Shown: positions 9,283-17,740 of the stretch, piece after piece
Position numbering within the stretch: the first letter of the stretch is position 1
How the letters are laid out: every line of letters begins with the position of its first letter
NCBI RefSeq assembly: GCF_042675965.1
Contig: NZ_JBHTKJ010000001.1
Coordinates: forward strand, 1 to 64,000
Reading direction: 5' to 3'
Source of the DNA: Virgibacillus_R byunsanensis
GTDB taxonomy: Bacteria; Bacillota; Bacilli; Bacillales; Amphibacillaceae
Length of the DNA: 64,000 nucleotides
Notes under the pieces: model-generated
Database searches by the model: none
The model's input: the letters and a program-made list of their open reading frames with translations, nothing else
Told to the model about the DNA's origin: nothing
Made by a program: the position numbers and the translations under genes

Positions 9283-9729
9283 ATGATTCTCGCACAATTA
9301 ATCACAAGTTTTATAGCTGCAGCAGGGTTCGGCATACTGTTTAACGCTCCAAAAAGAGCACTTATTCAGTGCGGGTTGATTGGGATGCTTGGTTGGATTT
9401 TATATTATATGCTTGTACAAGAAGGGATGGACGTTGTACCTGCAACGATATTCGGTGCGATGCTTGTTGCCGCGCTAAGTCAAATTTCTGCAAAAGTTTT
9501 TAAGACACCAATCATTATATTCAACGTTTCGGGCATTATCCCACTTGTTCCCGGCGGAATTGCTTATGATGCGATGCGCCACTTTGTAGAAAACGACTAT
9601 TATACAGGTGTTCAACTATCAGCAAAAGTTATGCTGTTGGCAGGAGGAATTGCGATGGGGCTCGTATTTTCAGAAGTCGCTAATCAAATTATTCGAAAGT
9701 TTTCGGGTAAAACGAAAGGCTCGTCATAA
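9283..9729 (+). CDS. Threonine/serine exporter family protein, small subunit (ThrE C-terminal type)
   Basis: A 148-residue, five-helix membrane protein of the ThrE_2 (PF12821) type. It carries the internal IPLVPGGIAYDAM motif, which echoes the VMPLVPGLQITNAV motif of its partner. It lies 36 bp downstream of the large subunit on the same strand, so the two are probably co-transcribed and form one transporter. Confidence 0.85.
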   Translation: MILAQLITSFIAAAGFGILFNAPKRALIQCGLIGMLGWILYYMLVQEGMDVVPATIFGAMLVAALSQISAKVFKTPIIIFNVSGIIPLVPGGIAYDAMRHFVENDYYTGVQLSAKVMLLAGGIAMGLVFSEVANQIIRKFSGKTKGSS

Positions 9730-9770
9730 GACAAGCCCCCTATGAATAAAAATTATGATGGCAATAGACA

Positions 9771-10079
9771 TTACGTAACAGCATTTTCGGTTTTATCCGG
9801 TGTAGCCGCGTCAATCATAAGAAAGATTGCGGAAATGATATGCATAATCATTCCGACAAACGGAATCCAACCTATACATGACGTAACAATACCTAAAATA
9901 CTTCCTGTTGATGCTCCACCTTCTTTTGTTGTAAGTACTAATGTAATAATGTGCAATACGAGCATGACTAAAAGTGGCGTCCAAAAAAGACTTAAGATAA
10001 ACGCCCCACCAAGCCCGGGTATGCCTAAAAACGCCTCAAACGCACCCGTAATCCATTTCATGATTCGTGATGTTGACAT
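9771..10079 (-). CDS. Small integral membrane protein (paralogue 1)
   Basis: A 102-residue, very hydrophobic protein with about three helices. It is clearly paralogous to the neighbour at 10151-10438: both begin with MS-SRI--W-TGA-EA-LGIP and contain TSCIGWIP-VGM-MHII. A strong SD (GGGGGGA) precedes the start. I do not recognise the family and assign no function. The tail after the last helix is polar and differs from paralogue 2. Confidence 0.75.
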   Translation of the reverse strand: MSTSRIMKWITGAFEAFLGIPGLGGAFILSLFWTPLLVMLVLHIITLVLTTKEGGASTGSILGIVTSCIGWIPFVGMIMHIISAIFLMIDAATPDKTENAVT

Positions 10080-10150
10080 ACAATCCCCCCATTACTTCGA
10101 CTAATAAATATACTATAGTTTACCACTACATGATACCCCTGTCGAAATAA

Positions 10151-10438
10151 TTACGTGCCTTTTGCTGCCGTGAAAAATAATACGATTGCAGTTATAATAT
10201 GCATAACCATTCCGACGACCGGGATCCACCCAATACATGAGGTGATTATCCCAATTATACTCCCACCTGTTGCTTCGTCATCTTTTTTACTCCAAATTAA
10301 TGTAATGATGTGGAATATTAACATGAAAAAAAGTGGTGTCCATCCTTGACTTAATATATATGCTCCTCCTAATAATGGGATACCAAGCAACGCCTCCAAT
10401 GCTCCTGTAACCCATCTTAAAATGCGCGATACCGACAT
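10151..10438 (-). CDS. Small integral membrane protein (paralogue 2)
   Basis: A 95-residue hydrophobic protein, tandem paralogue of the gene at 9771-10079. The helices and the GIITSCIGWIPVVGM motif are shared. SD CGGAGGAG lies 7 bases before the ATG. The gap of 71 bp makes co-transcription with paralogue 1 likely. Function unknown. Confidence 0.75.
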   Translation of the reverse strand: MSVSRILRWVTGALEALLGIPLLGGAYILSQGWTPLFFMLIFHIITLIWSKKDDEATGGSIIGIITSCIGWIPVVGMVMHIITAIVLFFTAAKGT

Positions 10439-10532
10439 GTTGATCTCCTCCGTTCTATCGTGCTGACTAATCTTATAAAATAATATTCCCTACTTGTCAC
10501 GTGATAAGTCATTGAATGGTTAAAATGAGGTT

Positions 10533-10755
10533 GATTTTCTGCGGATGCAGAAAATCTTCCTTGCTGGTGTTGTAGGGTGCGCGACTTTTATTGGATATCG
10601 CGCGACTTTTAGCTGTTATGGCTCGACTTCCTCTCATATCGAGCGACTTTTCCTAACTGATGCGCGAGTTTTTTACTTTCTTGTGCGACCTCAGCCCGTT
10701 CATGCGCGACTTTATTTAAAAATTGATTTTCTGCGGATGCAGAAAATCTTCCTTA
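10533..10755. repeat. Degenerate repeat array C bounded by duplicated hairpins
   Basis: Two copies of the hairpin GATTTTCTGC-GGAT-GCAGAAAATC (10533-10556 and 10725-10748), each followed by TTCCTT, enclose about six imperfect ~30-bp units. Each unit carries a GCGCGACTTT-like core (GCGCGACTTTTA, TCGAGCGACTTT, TGCGCGAGTTTT). The same hairpin arms occur in the tagO terminator at 4075-4097. Confidence 0.75.
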
Positions 10756-10785
10756 CTAAATTGCTTAGATCTCCCTCTCCTGCGT

Positions 10786-11040
10786 TGCACTGCTTTCGGC
10801 CTGAGTTGCACAGCTTCTGGCCTGAGTTGCACAGCTTCTGGCCTGAGTTGCACAGCTTCTGGCCTGAGTTGCACAGCTTCTGGCCTGAGTTGCACAGCTT
10901 CTGGCCTGGGTTGCACAGCTTTCGGCCTGGGTTGCACAGCTTTCGGCCTGGGTTGCACAGCTTTCGGCCTGGGTTGCACAGCTTTCGGCCTGGGTTGCAC
11001 AGCTTTCGGCCTGGGTTGCACAGCTTTCGGCCTGGGTTGC
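10786..11040. repeat. Tandem 21-bp array D (about 12 units)
   Basis: The unit is TTGCACAGCTT + C/TGGCCTG + A/GG. The first six copies use TCTGGCCTGAG and the later ones TTCGGCCTGGG, so two sub-families are arranged in blocks, as expected from local duplication. The frames running through it encode heptapeptide repeats without a start site. I regard it as non-coding. Confidence 0.9.
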
Positions 11041-11068
11041 AAGCGGTGCGATTCCATGCACCGCTTGC
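11039..11068. other. Hairpin closing array D
   Basis: An 11-bp perfect stem, GCAAGCGGTGC (11039-11049) and GCACCGCTTGC (11058-11068), closes the array at its gene-proximal end. Its GGTGC/GCACC core is shared with the hairpins closing arrays A and B. Confidence 0.8.
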
Positions 11069-11074
11069 ATGAAA

Positions 11075-11100
11075 AGGCTCCCTGCTGTAGCAGGGAGCCT
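11075..11100 (-). terminator. Rho-independent terminator of the RND efflux operon
   Basis: AGGCTCCCTGCT and AGCAGGGAGCCT form a 12-bp stem with a 2-base loop. On the minus strand it is followed by four T residues, 9 bp after the RND gene stop. Confidence 0.9.
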
Positions 11101-11108
11101 TCATCAAC

Positions 11109-14100
11109 TTATGCTTCTTTCTTTTTACGATTTACAACTTTTCTAGTCAGGTCATCAAAGAATGTGTATACTACTGGGATTAACAATAGTGTGAACATAC
11201 TTGATATGGTTAAGCCGAAGATGATTGTTACAGCTAATGGTTGCTGCATTTCGGCACCTTGGCCTAGAGCTAGTGCTAATGGTACCATGGCTAGAACCGT
11301 TGTTAGGGTGGTCATTAGGATTGGGCGAAGACGGCTTTGTCCTGCTTCTAATATAGCTTCGTATCGGTCCATGCCGTTTCGCCGTAGTATATTTATATAA
11401 TCGACCAATACAATCGAGTTGTTCACCACAATTCCGGCGAGCATGATTATCCCAATGAATGCTGGGATGCTTAACGGCAATCCGGTTACGAATAGCCCTA
11501 GCATGACACCTACGACAGTTGCCGGCATGGAGAACATGATGATGAATGGGAATAGGAAGTTCTCAAACTGGATTGCCATGACTGCGTATACTAGGAATAT
11601 GGAGAACACTAAGGCTAGTGCAAGGTCAGAAAATGACTCTGCCATGTCCTGTGCTTGCCCGCCAATTGTATAGCTATAACCTTCTGGCATGTTTAACTCT
11701 TCAAGTTCTGTTTCAATATCAGCTACAACACTCGCTAAATCCCGATCGACAACATCACTTGATACGTTCAGTTGTGGCTGCTGGTTTTCCCTTGTTAAGG
11801 TTACAGGTCCTTGCATTTCCTTGAATTCTGCTACTTCTTCAAGTGGTATAACAGCTCCAGACTGTGATTGTACTTTCATATCCTGCAAATCACTAATCGT
11901 GCTGCGTTCATCTTCTGGATATAACAATGTCACATCCATTTCCTGACCTTCTTCACGGTACTGGGTTGCCATTTGCCCTGTAAATTGCAGCTGGATCTGG
12001 CTCCTGATTTGTTCCTCGTTCAAGCCATATACTGCTGCTTTCTCTTGATCCACTGTAATTGTTAACTGTGGTACACCGTCTGATGCACCAGATTCTGGGT
12101 TATAGACACCGTCAACAGTCGAAATTTGGGAGATAACTTGATCCGCTACTTCATTTAATACCTCATGTTGTGGCCCGTTTAATTGGATTTGAACGGGACT
12201 TCCCATATTCATGCCACTGTCTGTTGCACTTACGGTAATTTCAGCGCCAGCGATGTCTTGAAAATCCTGATCCATTTGCTGCACCATTTCTGTTGTTGTC
12301 TGATCGCGATCGTTTGCTGGGACAAGCTGCATTGTATAGGTTGCTTGATTACCGCTTCCACCCATTCCAACAAATCCGCCACCACCAACGCTGACATAGC
12401 TCGTTTCTATTTCTTCATCATAATCACCTAAACTTGTGTTCACTTTTTCAACGATACTTTCTGTGTGAGCAAGTGAGCTACCAGGAGCGGTTTCCACGCG
12501 AATTTCTATTTGCCCTTGATCAGAGGAAGGGATAAATTCCGCACCGATTAATGGTGTTAATGCCAGACTTCCGGCAATTGCAAAAATGGTTCCGAATACA
12601 GTTGTTTTACGGAATCGTAATACACCTTTTAACACACGCTTATAAGCACTTTTAACACGTTCCAATAATCGGTTAAACCAGTACCTGCGTCCTTTTTCCT
12701 CATCTTCCATCGCTTTGGATAAAAGTTTAGATGAAAGCATTGGTACTAATGTTACTGCAACTACAAGTGCTGTAATTAAGGAAAATGATACAGCTAGGGC
12801 AAGTGGTGTAAACATATCGGATGCAATACCTTCCACATAAACAATTGGCAGGAATACGACCAATGTAGTTGTTGTAGAAGCAATTACGGCTGGTGCCAGT
12901 TCGGATGCACCTTTTATAGCTGATTCCACCAGATTGTATCCACGTTTCCTGTACGAATATATATTTTCCAGGATAACGATCGAACTGTCGACCATCATCC
13001 CGAGTCCGAGAGCTAATCCACCTAGTGTTAGTACGTTTAATGTCTCACCAGTGAAGTACAGTAGCGTGAATGTAGAAATAATCGCAATTGGAATCGATAC
13101 ACCGATAACGATCGTTGCACGAATACTTTTTAAAAATAACAGTAAAATAAATACCGAGATTGCGCCACCAATAAGAATGTTTTTGACAACGGAGTCGACC
13201 GACATTTGAACGAATTCAGATGTGTCGATAATGGTATCCAGGTTTACATCACCTGGTAATTCTCCCTTGATCTCATCCATTCCCTCTTTAATATTGTTGG
13301 CCACTTCAACTGTATTACTATCGGTCTTTTTCATAATTGATAGCACAACAGACGGCTCCCCGTTTACAAGGGTTAGAGATGTTGGTTCCTTATACGTGTC
13401 CTCAACAGATGCAACATCTTCCACATGAACAGTAGCCCCAGTTCCAGTTTGAATAATCGTTTGTTCAATAGCTTCAATTGACTCAAATTCCCCTGTTACC
13501 CGGAGCTCAAGGTCTTTATTACCTTTTTCCACGACACCACCTGAAGAGGACTGATTGGTACTATTAAGTGATTGGATTATTGTTTGTGGGGTGACTCCAT
13601 ATTGCTGGAGTGCGGCCTGATTTAGTATTAACTGAATTTCACGCTCTTTTGCTCCTTCGATAGATACGGATGCAACACCGCCCTGACGTTCAAAAAATGG
13701 AACGATTTGGTCGTCAGCAACATCTGTTAATGCTGCAGCATCTTCACCCGTTAAACCAACCCACATAACAGGTAGTTGATCTGGATTGAAGCGCATTATT
13801 CTAGGCTCTCCCGCTCCTTGTGGTAAGAACCCTTTTGCTTGATCTATATTTTCACGAACATCGAGTAATGCTTGGTCCAAATCTACCCCGTTATTGAACA
13901 TCATCATGACAAGTGACGTTCCGGATTGAGATTGGGATTGCACGGTTTCAATACCTTCTACCGAGCTAACTGATGATTCGATTGGCCTACTTATTAAATT
14001 CTCTATTTCCTGTGGTGCAGCGTCTTGATAAGATGTTGCGACTACAGCGATTGGTAAATCAATTTTTGGAAAAAGATCGATTGTCAAACTGCGCACCGAA

Positions 14101-14180
14101 ACGATTCCAAGCGCAATAACCGCAAGAACAATCATGATGACGCCGACTGGACGCTTTACGGATGTATTTACTAGCTTCAA
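11109..14180 (-). CDS. RND-family efflux transporter (AcrB/SwrC-like)
   Basis: A 1023-residue inner-membrane pump with the two-fold RND layout: helix 1 at about 12-32, a large outer loop, six helices (about 335-540), a second large loop, and six final helices. The TM4 motif GLALGLGMMVDSSIVILENI includes the proton-relay acidic residue. It resembles Bacillus SwrC/YerP (surfactin and drug resistance). Its start overlaps the adaptor stop by 4 bp (ATGA), indicating tight translational coupling. It is part of the tetR-adaptor-pump operon and may export amphipathic compounds; the substrate is unproven. Confidence 0.9.
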   Translation of the reverse strand: MKLVNTSVKRPVGVIMIVLAVIALGIVSVRSLTIDLFPKIDLPIAVVATSYQDAAPQEIENLISRPIESSVSSVEGIETVQSQSQSGTSLVMMMFNNGVDLDQALLDVRENIDQAKGFLPQGAGEPRIMRFNPDQLPVMWVGLTGEDAAALTDVADDQIVPFFERQGGVASVSIEGAKEREIQLILNQAALQQYGVTPQTIIQSLNSTNQSSSGGVVEKGNKDLELRVTGEFESIEAIEQTIIQTGTGATVHVEDVASVEDTYKEPTSLTLVNGEPSVVLSIMKKTDSNTVEVANNIKEGMDEIKGELPGDVNLDTIIDTSEFVQMSVDSVVKNILIGGAISVFILLLFLKSIRATIVIGVSIPIAIISTFTLLYFTGETLNVLTLGGLALGLGMMVDSSIVILENIYSYRKRGYNLVESAIKGASELAPAVIASTTTTLVVFLPIVYVEGIASDMFTPLALAVSFSLITALVVAVTLVPMLSSKLLSKAMEDEEKGRRYWFNRLLERVKSAYKRVLKGVLRFRKTTVFGTIFAIAGSLALTPLIGAEFIPSSDQGQIEIRVETAPGSSLAHTESIVEKVNTSLGDYDEEIETSYVSVGGGGFVGMGGSGNQATYTMQLVPANDRDQTTTEMVQQMDQDFQDIAGAEITVSATDSGMNMGSPVQIQLNGPQHEVLNEVADQVISQISTVDGVYNPESGASDGVPQLTITVDQEKAAVYGLNEEQIRSQIQLQFTGQMATQYREEGQEMDVTLLYPEDERSTISDLQDMKVQSQSGAVIPLEEVAEFKEMQGPVTLTRENQQPQLNVSSDVVDRDLASVVADIETELEELNMPEGYSYTIGGQAQDMAESFSDLALALVFSIFLVYAVMAIQFENFLFPFIIMFSMPATVVGVMLGLFVTGLPLSIPAFIGIIMLAGIVVNNSIVLVDYINILRRNGMDRYEAILEAGQSRLRPILMTTLTTVLAMVPLALALGQGAEMQQPLAVTIIFGLTISSMFTLLLIPVVYTFFDDLTRKVVNRKKKEA

Positions 14181-15040
14181 GAATTATTCCCCTCTTTCAC
14201 GTTCACCTTGCTACCATCTGAAAGGGTTAGTTGGCCATTGATAACAACCTCTCCCCCCTCGCTGACTTCCCCTTCAATAGCTGTTTGATCAGATTGTGTT
14301 TCCGTTATGGTAACTTGCGTTTTTATTGCTTCATCATTTTTAATGATATACACAAATGAATCATCTGTTTCTTCGACGATCGCTGCTGTTGGCACTAAAA
14401 TAGTATTGTTTATACGTTGCTCGGTAACTTGCATGACGGCTATCATACCTGGTAATACATCTCCGTCATCATTATCGATTGTTGCCTCAACCGGATATAG
14501 CCCTGTATCATCAGGCATTGTACTGATAGACGTAACTTCTGCTTCATATTCTGTATCATTTATGAGTGCTGGATAAGACGTTTCTTTTTCAAACAGTTCA
14601 CGAATGGTTGATGTCACCGTAAATTGCAATTTAATGGTTTCAAGTTCCGCTATTACAGCTAAAGGTTCTGAATCAGACACCATTGCACCTTCTTCAGCAT
14701 TTAAGTTAGTAATCTCACCATCTGCTGAGGCATATATATTCTGATTCCCTGCAGGGCTTTGAATGGTTGCTATTAAGTCGTCCTCTTCAACTATGTCCCC
14801 GTTTTCCACTTCTAATATATTTACCTTACCTGGATTTTGCACTATTATAGGTGTTGTACTGTTTGGGGCAGTACGTCCATAGACGGATTTCTCAACTACT
14901 AAATCTCCTTTTGTTACTTCTGCTGTTTCAACAGGCGTAATTCTTTCCTCGGCTTCATCGCTTGTTTCGTCATTTTGATTACAAGCAACAAGTAAAATCA
15001 TCAGAATAATTGCTGCTATGCTTAAACGTATTTTGTTCAT
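14177..15040 (-). CDS. RND/MFP-type efflux adaptor lipoprotein
   Basis: A 287-residue HlyD/AcrA-like membrane-fusion protein. It has a lipoprotein signal with lipobox LVAC and Cys20, then two lipoyl/barrel segments (about 60-130 with NPGKVNILEVENGDIVEEDD) and a C-terminal beta-barrel (IVEETDDSFVYI). It presumably supports the pump encoded 4 bp downstream in overlap. The coiled-coil hairpin of Gram-negative adaptors is absent, as expected for a Gram-positive cell. Confidence 0.85.
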   Translation of the reverse strand: MNKIRLSIAAIILMILLVACNQNDETSDEAEERITPVETAEVTKGDLVVEKSVYGRTAPNSTTPIIVQNPGKVNILEVENGDIVEEDDLIATIQSPAGNQNIYASADGEITNLNAEEGAMVSDSEPLAVIAELETIKLQFTVTSTIRELFEKETSYPALINDTEYEAEVTSISTMPDDTGLYPVEATIDNDDGDVLPGMIAVMQVTEQRINNTILVPTAAIVEETDDSFVYIIKNDEAIKTQVTITETQSDQTAIEGEVSEGGEVVINGQLTLSDGSKVNVKEGNNS

Positions 15041-15070
15041 CGTTGAAACTCCTCTCTAATAATAGATGCT

Positions 15071-15955
15071 TTAATCTAAAAGTTCTATATGTAACAGCTT
15101 AGCAATTTGCTCGCTCTCCTCTGTTAATTCTGGGATTCGTTGAAAATGTGCAAGCATGCCTTGAATCATAATAAGTTTTGGGTTATTTTTTACAACCTCG
15201 TGCAGTACAATATCAACTACTTCATGTAATTGCTGCTGTTTTTCAGTAGAAAGCTGTAACTGATTTATTTTCGTTTTTATAGTGCTGAGCAGTTTAGATA
15301 CCTCTTGTTCATTTACTTGATTCTGTTGAAGATCCAAGTAAGCTTCAGGTATGTTTTCCATCGTAATTAACGGACGATCATCTTGTTCAAGCATTCCTTT
15401 GACAATGTCATCTAGTCGTTTCACAAGGAATCCACCAACTTTTTTGTCCTCGATCGCAATGTCATCAATGACTATCCATTTGAAGTATCCATGCATCAAT
15501 CCTTCTAATTGAATAATCGTATCAACTAAGAAACCATTGATGGTGTCACCATATATCGCACTTATATTTTCCCTGATCCAATGGAAATTTTGCATCTTCA
15601 TTTGCAAAATCAGCTTATCTGTATTCTGTCCAAATGATATATTTTCACGTAAGTGCATGATAATAAAATCTTTATAGTTGTATATGTACTCCGTAAATAC
15701 ATCAATTTGTTTGGCTAGGCTTTCTTTAGCGGGGAGCTGTTCTGCTTTAACAAGCTCTATTCGCTCAGAAATTTGTGTATTATAAAATTGATAAGCCATT
15801 ACAATAAAATCCTCTTTGGATTGGAAGTATAAGTAAAATGCTCCCTTTGATACACCTGCCTCATTAGCAATTTCCTGGATAGATGTCTTATGATAGCCTT
15901 TTTCCGCAAATAACTTTATACCTGATTCAATTAATTTCATTTTCTTCACATTCAT
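15071..15955 (-). CDS. TetR-family regulator of the RND operon
   Basis: A 294-residue regulator, long for the family (about 200). The N-terminal HTH lies at about 25-50 (SIQEIANEAGVSKGAFYLYF). The extended C-terminal part is helical and has no motif I recognise. The ATG at 15955 has an AGGTG SD; an in-frame GTG three codons upstream would overlap it. First gene of the operon, so it probably controls its own and the pump's expression from the site at 16016-16029. Confidence 0.85.
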   Translation of the reverse strand: MNVKKMKLIESGIKLFAEKGYHKTSIQEIANEAGVSKGAFYLYFQSKEDFIVMAYQFYNTQISERIELVKAEQLPAKESLAKQIDVFTEYIYNYKDFIIMHLRENISFGQNTDKLILQMKMQNFHWIRENISAIYGDTINGFLVDTIIQLEGLMHGYFKWIVIDDIAIEDKKVGGFLVKRLDDIVKGMLEQDDRPLITMENIPEAYLDLQQNQVNEQEVSKLLSTIKTKINQLQLSTEKQQQLHEVVDIVLHEVVKNNPKLIMIQGMLAHFQRIPELTEESEQIAKLLHIELLD

Positions 15956-16015
15956 CGTAATCACCTGCTTCTTTTACGAACCATTCGCATTATTAGTTTC
16001 ACTTAATTTAACTGT

Positions 16016-16043
16016 ACTAACCAGTCAGTCATTATCGATTATA
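16016..16043 (-). promoter_or_regulatory. Promoter -10 box and near-palindromic operator of the RND operon
   Basis: On the minus strand a perfect TATAAT (16038-16043) is followed within 8 bp by ACTGAC-TG-GTTAGT (16016-16029), an inverted repeat with one mismatch of the kind bound by TetR-family regulators. The -35 region is weak. A related GGTCAG half-site occurs near 16129. Confidence 0.5.
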
Positions 16044-16137
16044 CTTTCACACAACATCCATAATATCGTTACACATTGTGTAATGCAAGTGGAATTTTCA
16101 TGTCATTAATTCGATAGAATGACTACTTGGTCAGAAA

Positions 16138-16240
16138 ACAAAAACGTAAGCGACCCGTTTAGCGACGTATGAGGCTGCACCCGCGCATCGTGGGTGGGTC
16201 GACGTTGGGCGCTGGAGCTGACGCAGCTTAAAAGTTACTT
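16138..16240. repeat. Dispersed element, family 1, short copy
   Basis: Contains AAACGTAAGCGACCCG, TTTAGCGACGTATG and GTTGGGCGCTGGAGCTG, all shared with copies at about 18696, 25995 and 36750. This copy lacks the middle part of the longer copies. Its ends can pair imperfectly (AAGCG.CCC with GGGCGCT). It borders the 3' end of the comK-like gene. Confidence 0.75.
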
Positions 16241-16806
16241 AAATTATACAGTTTCTCCTTAAGAATTTTAAAAAACCGCTCTGATCACCATTGTGACCAA
16301 GCAGTTTCTCATCGAATACTTGTATGTTGAAAGCTTGTCCAGGGTCTTGCCCCAAAAAAAATACTACGATGTTGATGAGCAATAATTTGACTGGTGCGTT
16401 TGAATTGCGAATCAAATGCACTTCTAGACACGTTTGCATAAATACCAGTACCGTCATTAAAAGCCACATATGTTTTGGCATCTCGTTGTTCGTAAAAATC
16501 AATTTGATAATAGGAAAACCAAATACAATCTTTATTTTTTGTTGATGAGGATGGTAGCATGTAGACCCCTTTATCTGGAATCACAGGGACAGGTAACTTA
16601 CTGCTGCTTTTCAAAATTTCTTTAACAGCTTCCTTTCTCCCGTGTAAGGTAGAACCATATAATAAACAGCTATTGTCCAAGATCTGCTCAGGTTTGTGGA
16701 TAGAATATCGTTCTGTCTGCCCTTCTAATATACGTGCTTTGTAATAAGATGAATCTTTCGTCATGATTGCTTTTGTCTGTTGCGTAATTATATATACTGC
16801 TGTCAA
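16239..16806 (-). pseudogene. comK: ComK-like competence transcription factor, frameshifted at a T8 run
   Basis: The frame from about 16806 encodes a ComK-like protein: EQILDNSCLLYGSTLHGRKEA, SKLPVPVIPDKGVYMLP and CIWFSYYQIDF match the ComK pattern I know (ILDxSCxxxGSxxxGRKxxxxE and the PT/C-W segment). At a run of eight T followed by four G (minus strand; 16350-16361) the frame runs into a poor tail (ARPWTSFQHTSIR) and stops at 16309. The overlapping frame instead continues as QDPGQAFNIQVFDEKL and ends with GFLKFLRRN at 16239, more like a ComK C terminus. Removing one T would join them. The start is probably TTG at 16806 after GGAGGGGCGGGGGG. It may be a true pseudogene, a phase-variable gene or a sequencing error. 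Confidence 0.7.
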
Positions 16807-16950
16807 AACATCCCCCCGCCCCTCCAAAACACTTTTATAAGACCATTGTACTATTTGTTATTTGAATTATCTATTACTTTATGTAAATGTTCATAAATAG
16901 CCCTAATATGTCGAAATAAAAGTAACGCTAAAAGATTGGAGGCTAGTTAT

Positions 16951-17142
16951 ATGGATGTAGCAGCAATGTCTATAGCCTTGTCAAACCATCAGGTGAAGTC
17001 CGAGTCAAGCTTAGCCGTGATGAGTAATGTAAAGGGCTTAGCCGAACAGCAAGGCCAACAATTAGTTGATATGCTACAGCAATCAACCGGAACACCAGCA
17101 TCCCACCCATCTCTTGGAAATCGATTAGATGTGAAAATTTAA
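16951..17142 (+). CDS. yjfB: YjfB-like putative motility protein
   Basis: A 63-residue protein beginning MDVAAMSIALSNHQV, the hallmark of the YjfB family (PF14070, annotated as putative motility protein; SigD-controlled in B. subtilis). The ATG at 16951 has GGAGG 8 bases upstream; an in-frame ATG five codons earlier overlaps this SD. A strong terminator follows. It is isolated from other flagellar genes. Molecular role unknown. Confidence 0.8.
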   Translation: MDVAAMSIALSNHQVKSESSLAVMSNVKGLAEQQGQQLVDMLQQSTGTPASHPSLGNRLDVKI

Positions 17143-17160
17143 CATGGTTCCTGAAATGGT

Positions 17161-17190
17161 AAAATCCCCTGTCGTTTTGCAGGGGATTTT
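17161..17190 (+). terminator. Terminator after yjfB (bidirectional)
   Basis: AAAATCCCCTG (17161-17171) and CAGGGGATTTT (17180-17190) form a perfect 11-bp stem. T and A runs on both sides allow it to work in both directions, serving yjfB and possibly the convergent lipoprotein gene. Confidence 0.85.
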
Positions 17191-17242
17191 GTAATTGATG
17201 CCCAAAATAGGTATATGGAAAGAATTCAAATCAATTTAAAGA

Positions 17243-17569
17243 TTAATCTTCATCATCCATGGTATCTTCATTTGTTGCATCATTACCATTTTCACCGTTG
17301 CCACCGTTTTCACCATTTCCACCATTTTCTTCATCCATTAAACCATCATCTTCATTCATACCATTATCGCCATTATCACCATTCATACCTCCATTATCGC
17401 CATTATCATCATCTGGATTCAATGGAGCTTCATCTTCTTCAACCGGTGATTCATCTTCGATTGGTGCATCATCTTCTGCTGGGTCTTGTTCATCATCAGT
17501 TCCACATGCAGTAATCAAAGCCAGCGTCAAAACAGGGGCGCCAAATTTTAGAAGCATTTTTCTATTCAT
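17243..17569 (-). CDS. Small, highly acidic Asn/Gly/Asp/Glu-rich lipoprotein
   Basis: A 108-residue exported lipoprotein. It has a signal peptide with lipobox-like ITAC and Cys22. The mature part is almost entirely Asp, Glu, Asn and Gly, with short repeats such as NGDNG and NGENGG. It has no hydrophobic core and is probably disordered. The SD is excellent (AAAGGAGGA). No family recognised. A strongly acidic surface lipoprotein fits a halotolerant lifestyle, but this is only inference. Confidence 0.75.
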   Translation of the reverse strand: MNRKMLLKFGAPVLTLALITACGTDDEQDPAEDDAPIEDESPVEEDEAPLNPDDDNGDNGGMNGDNGDNGMNEDDGLMDEENGGNGENGGNGENGNDATNEDTMDDED

Positions 17570-17740
17570 GGGTTTTTCCTCCTTTAGTAGTTCTGTATCG
17601 ATTTTAGCTTAACCATTTTCAGTAAAGTGATACTTGAATTAATGGTACTCCATATAAGTTTTCCCCGATTGTTCGTTTTAAACCAAAAAATATATTTTAT
17701 TGAAAGAAAAAAGGGAACCAACTTATAAATTCTTATTCGC

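Noticed and set aside
10545..11400. Long frames encoding CNPGRKL-, HSFWPEL- or CTAFGLG-like repeats
   Set aside because: Translation of array D in different frames; one even runs into the RND gene in antisense. No start site.
17215..17612. Plus-strand frames rich in His/Leu or Ser/Pro opposite the acidic lipoprotein
   Set aside because: Complement of a low-complexity Asp/Asn/Gly coding region; the minus-strand gene has signal peptide and SD.
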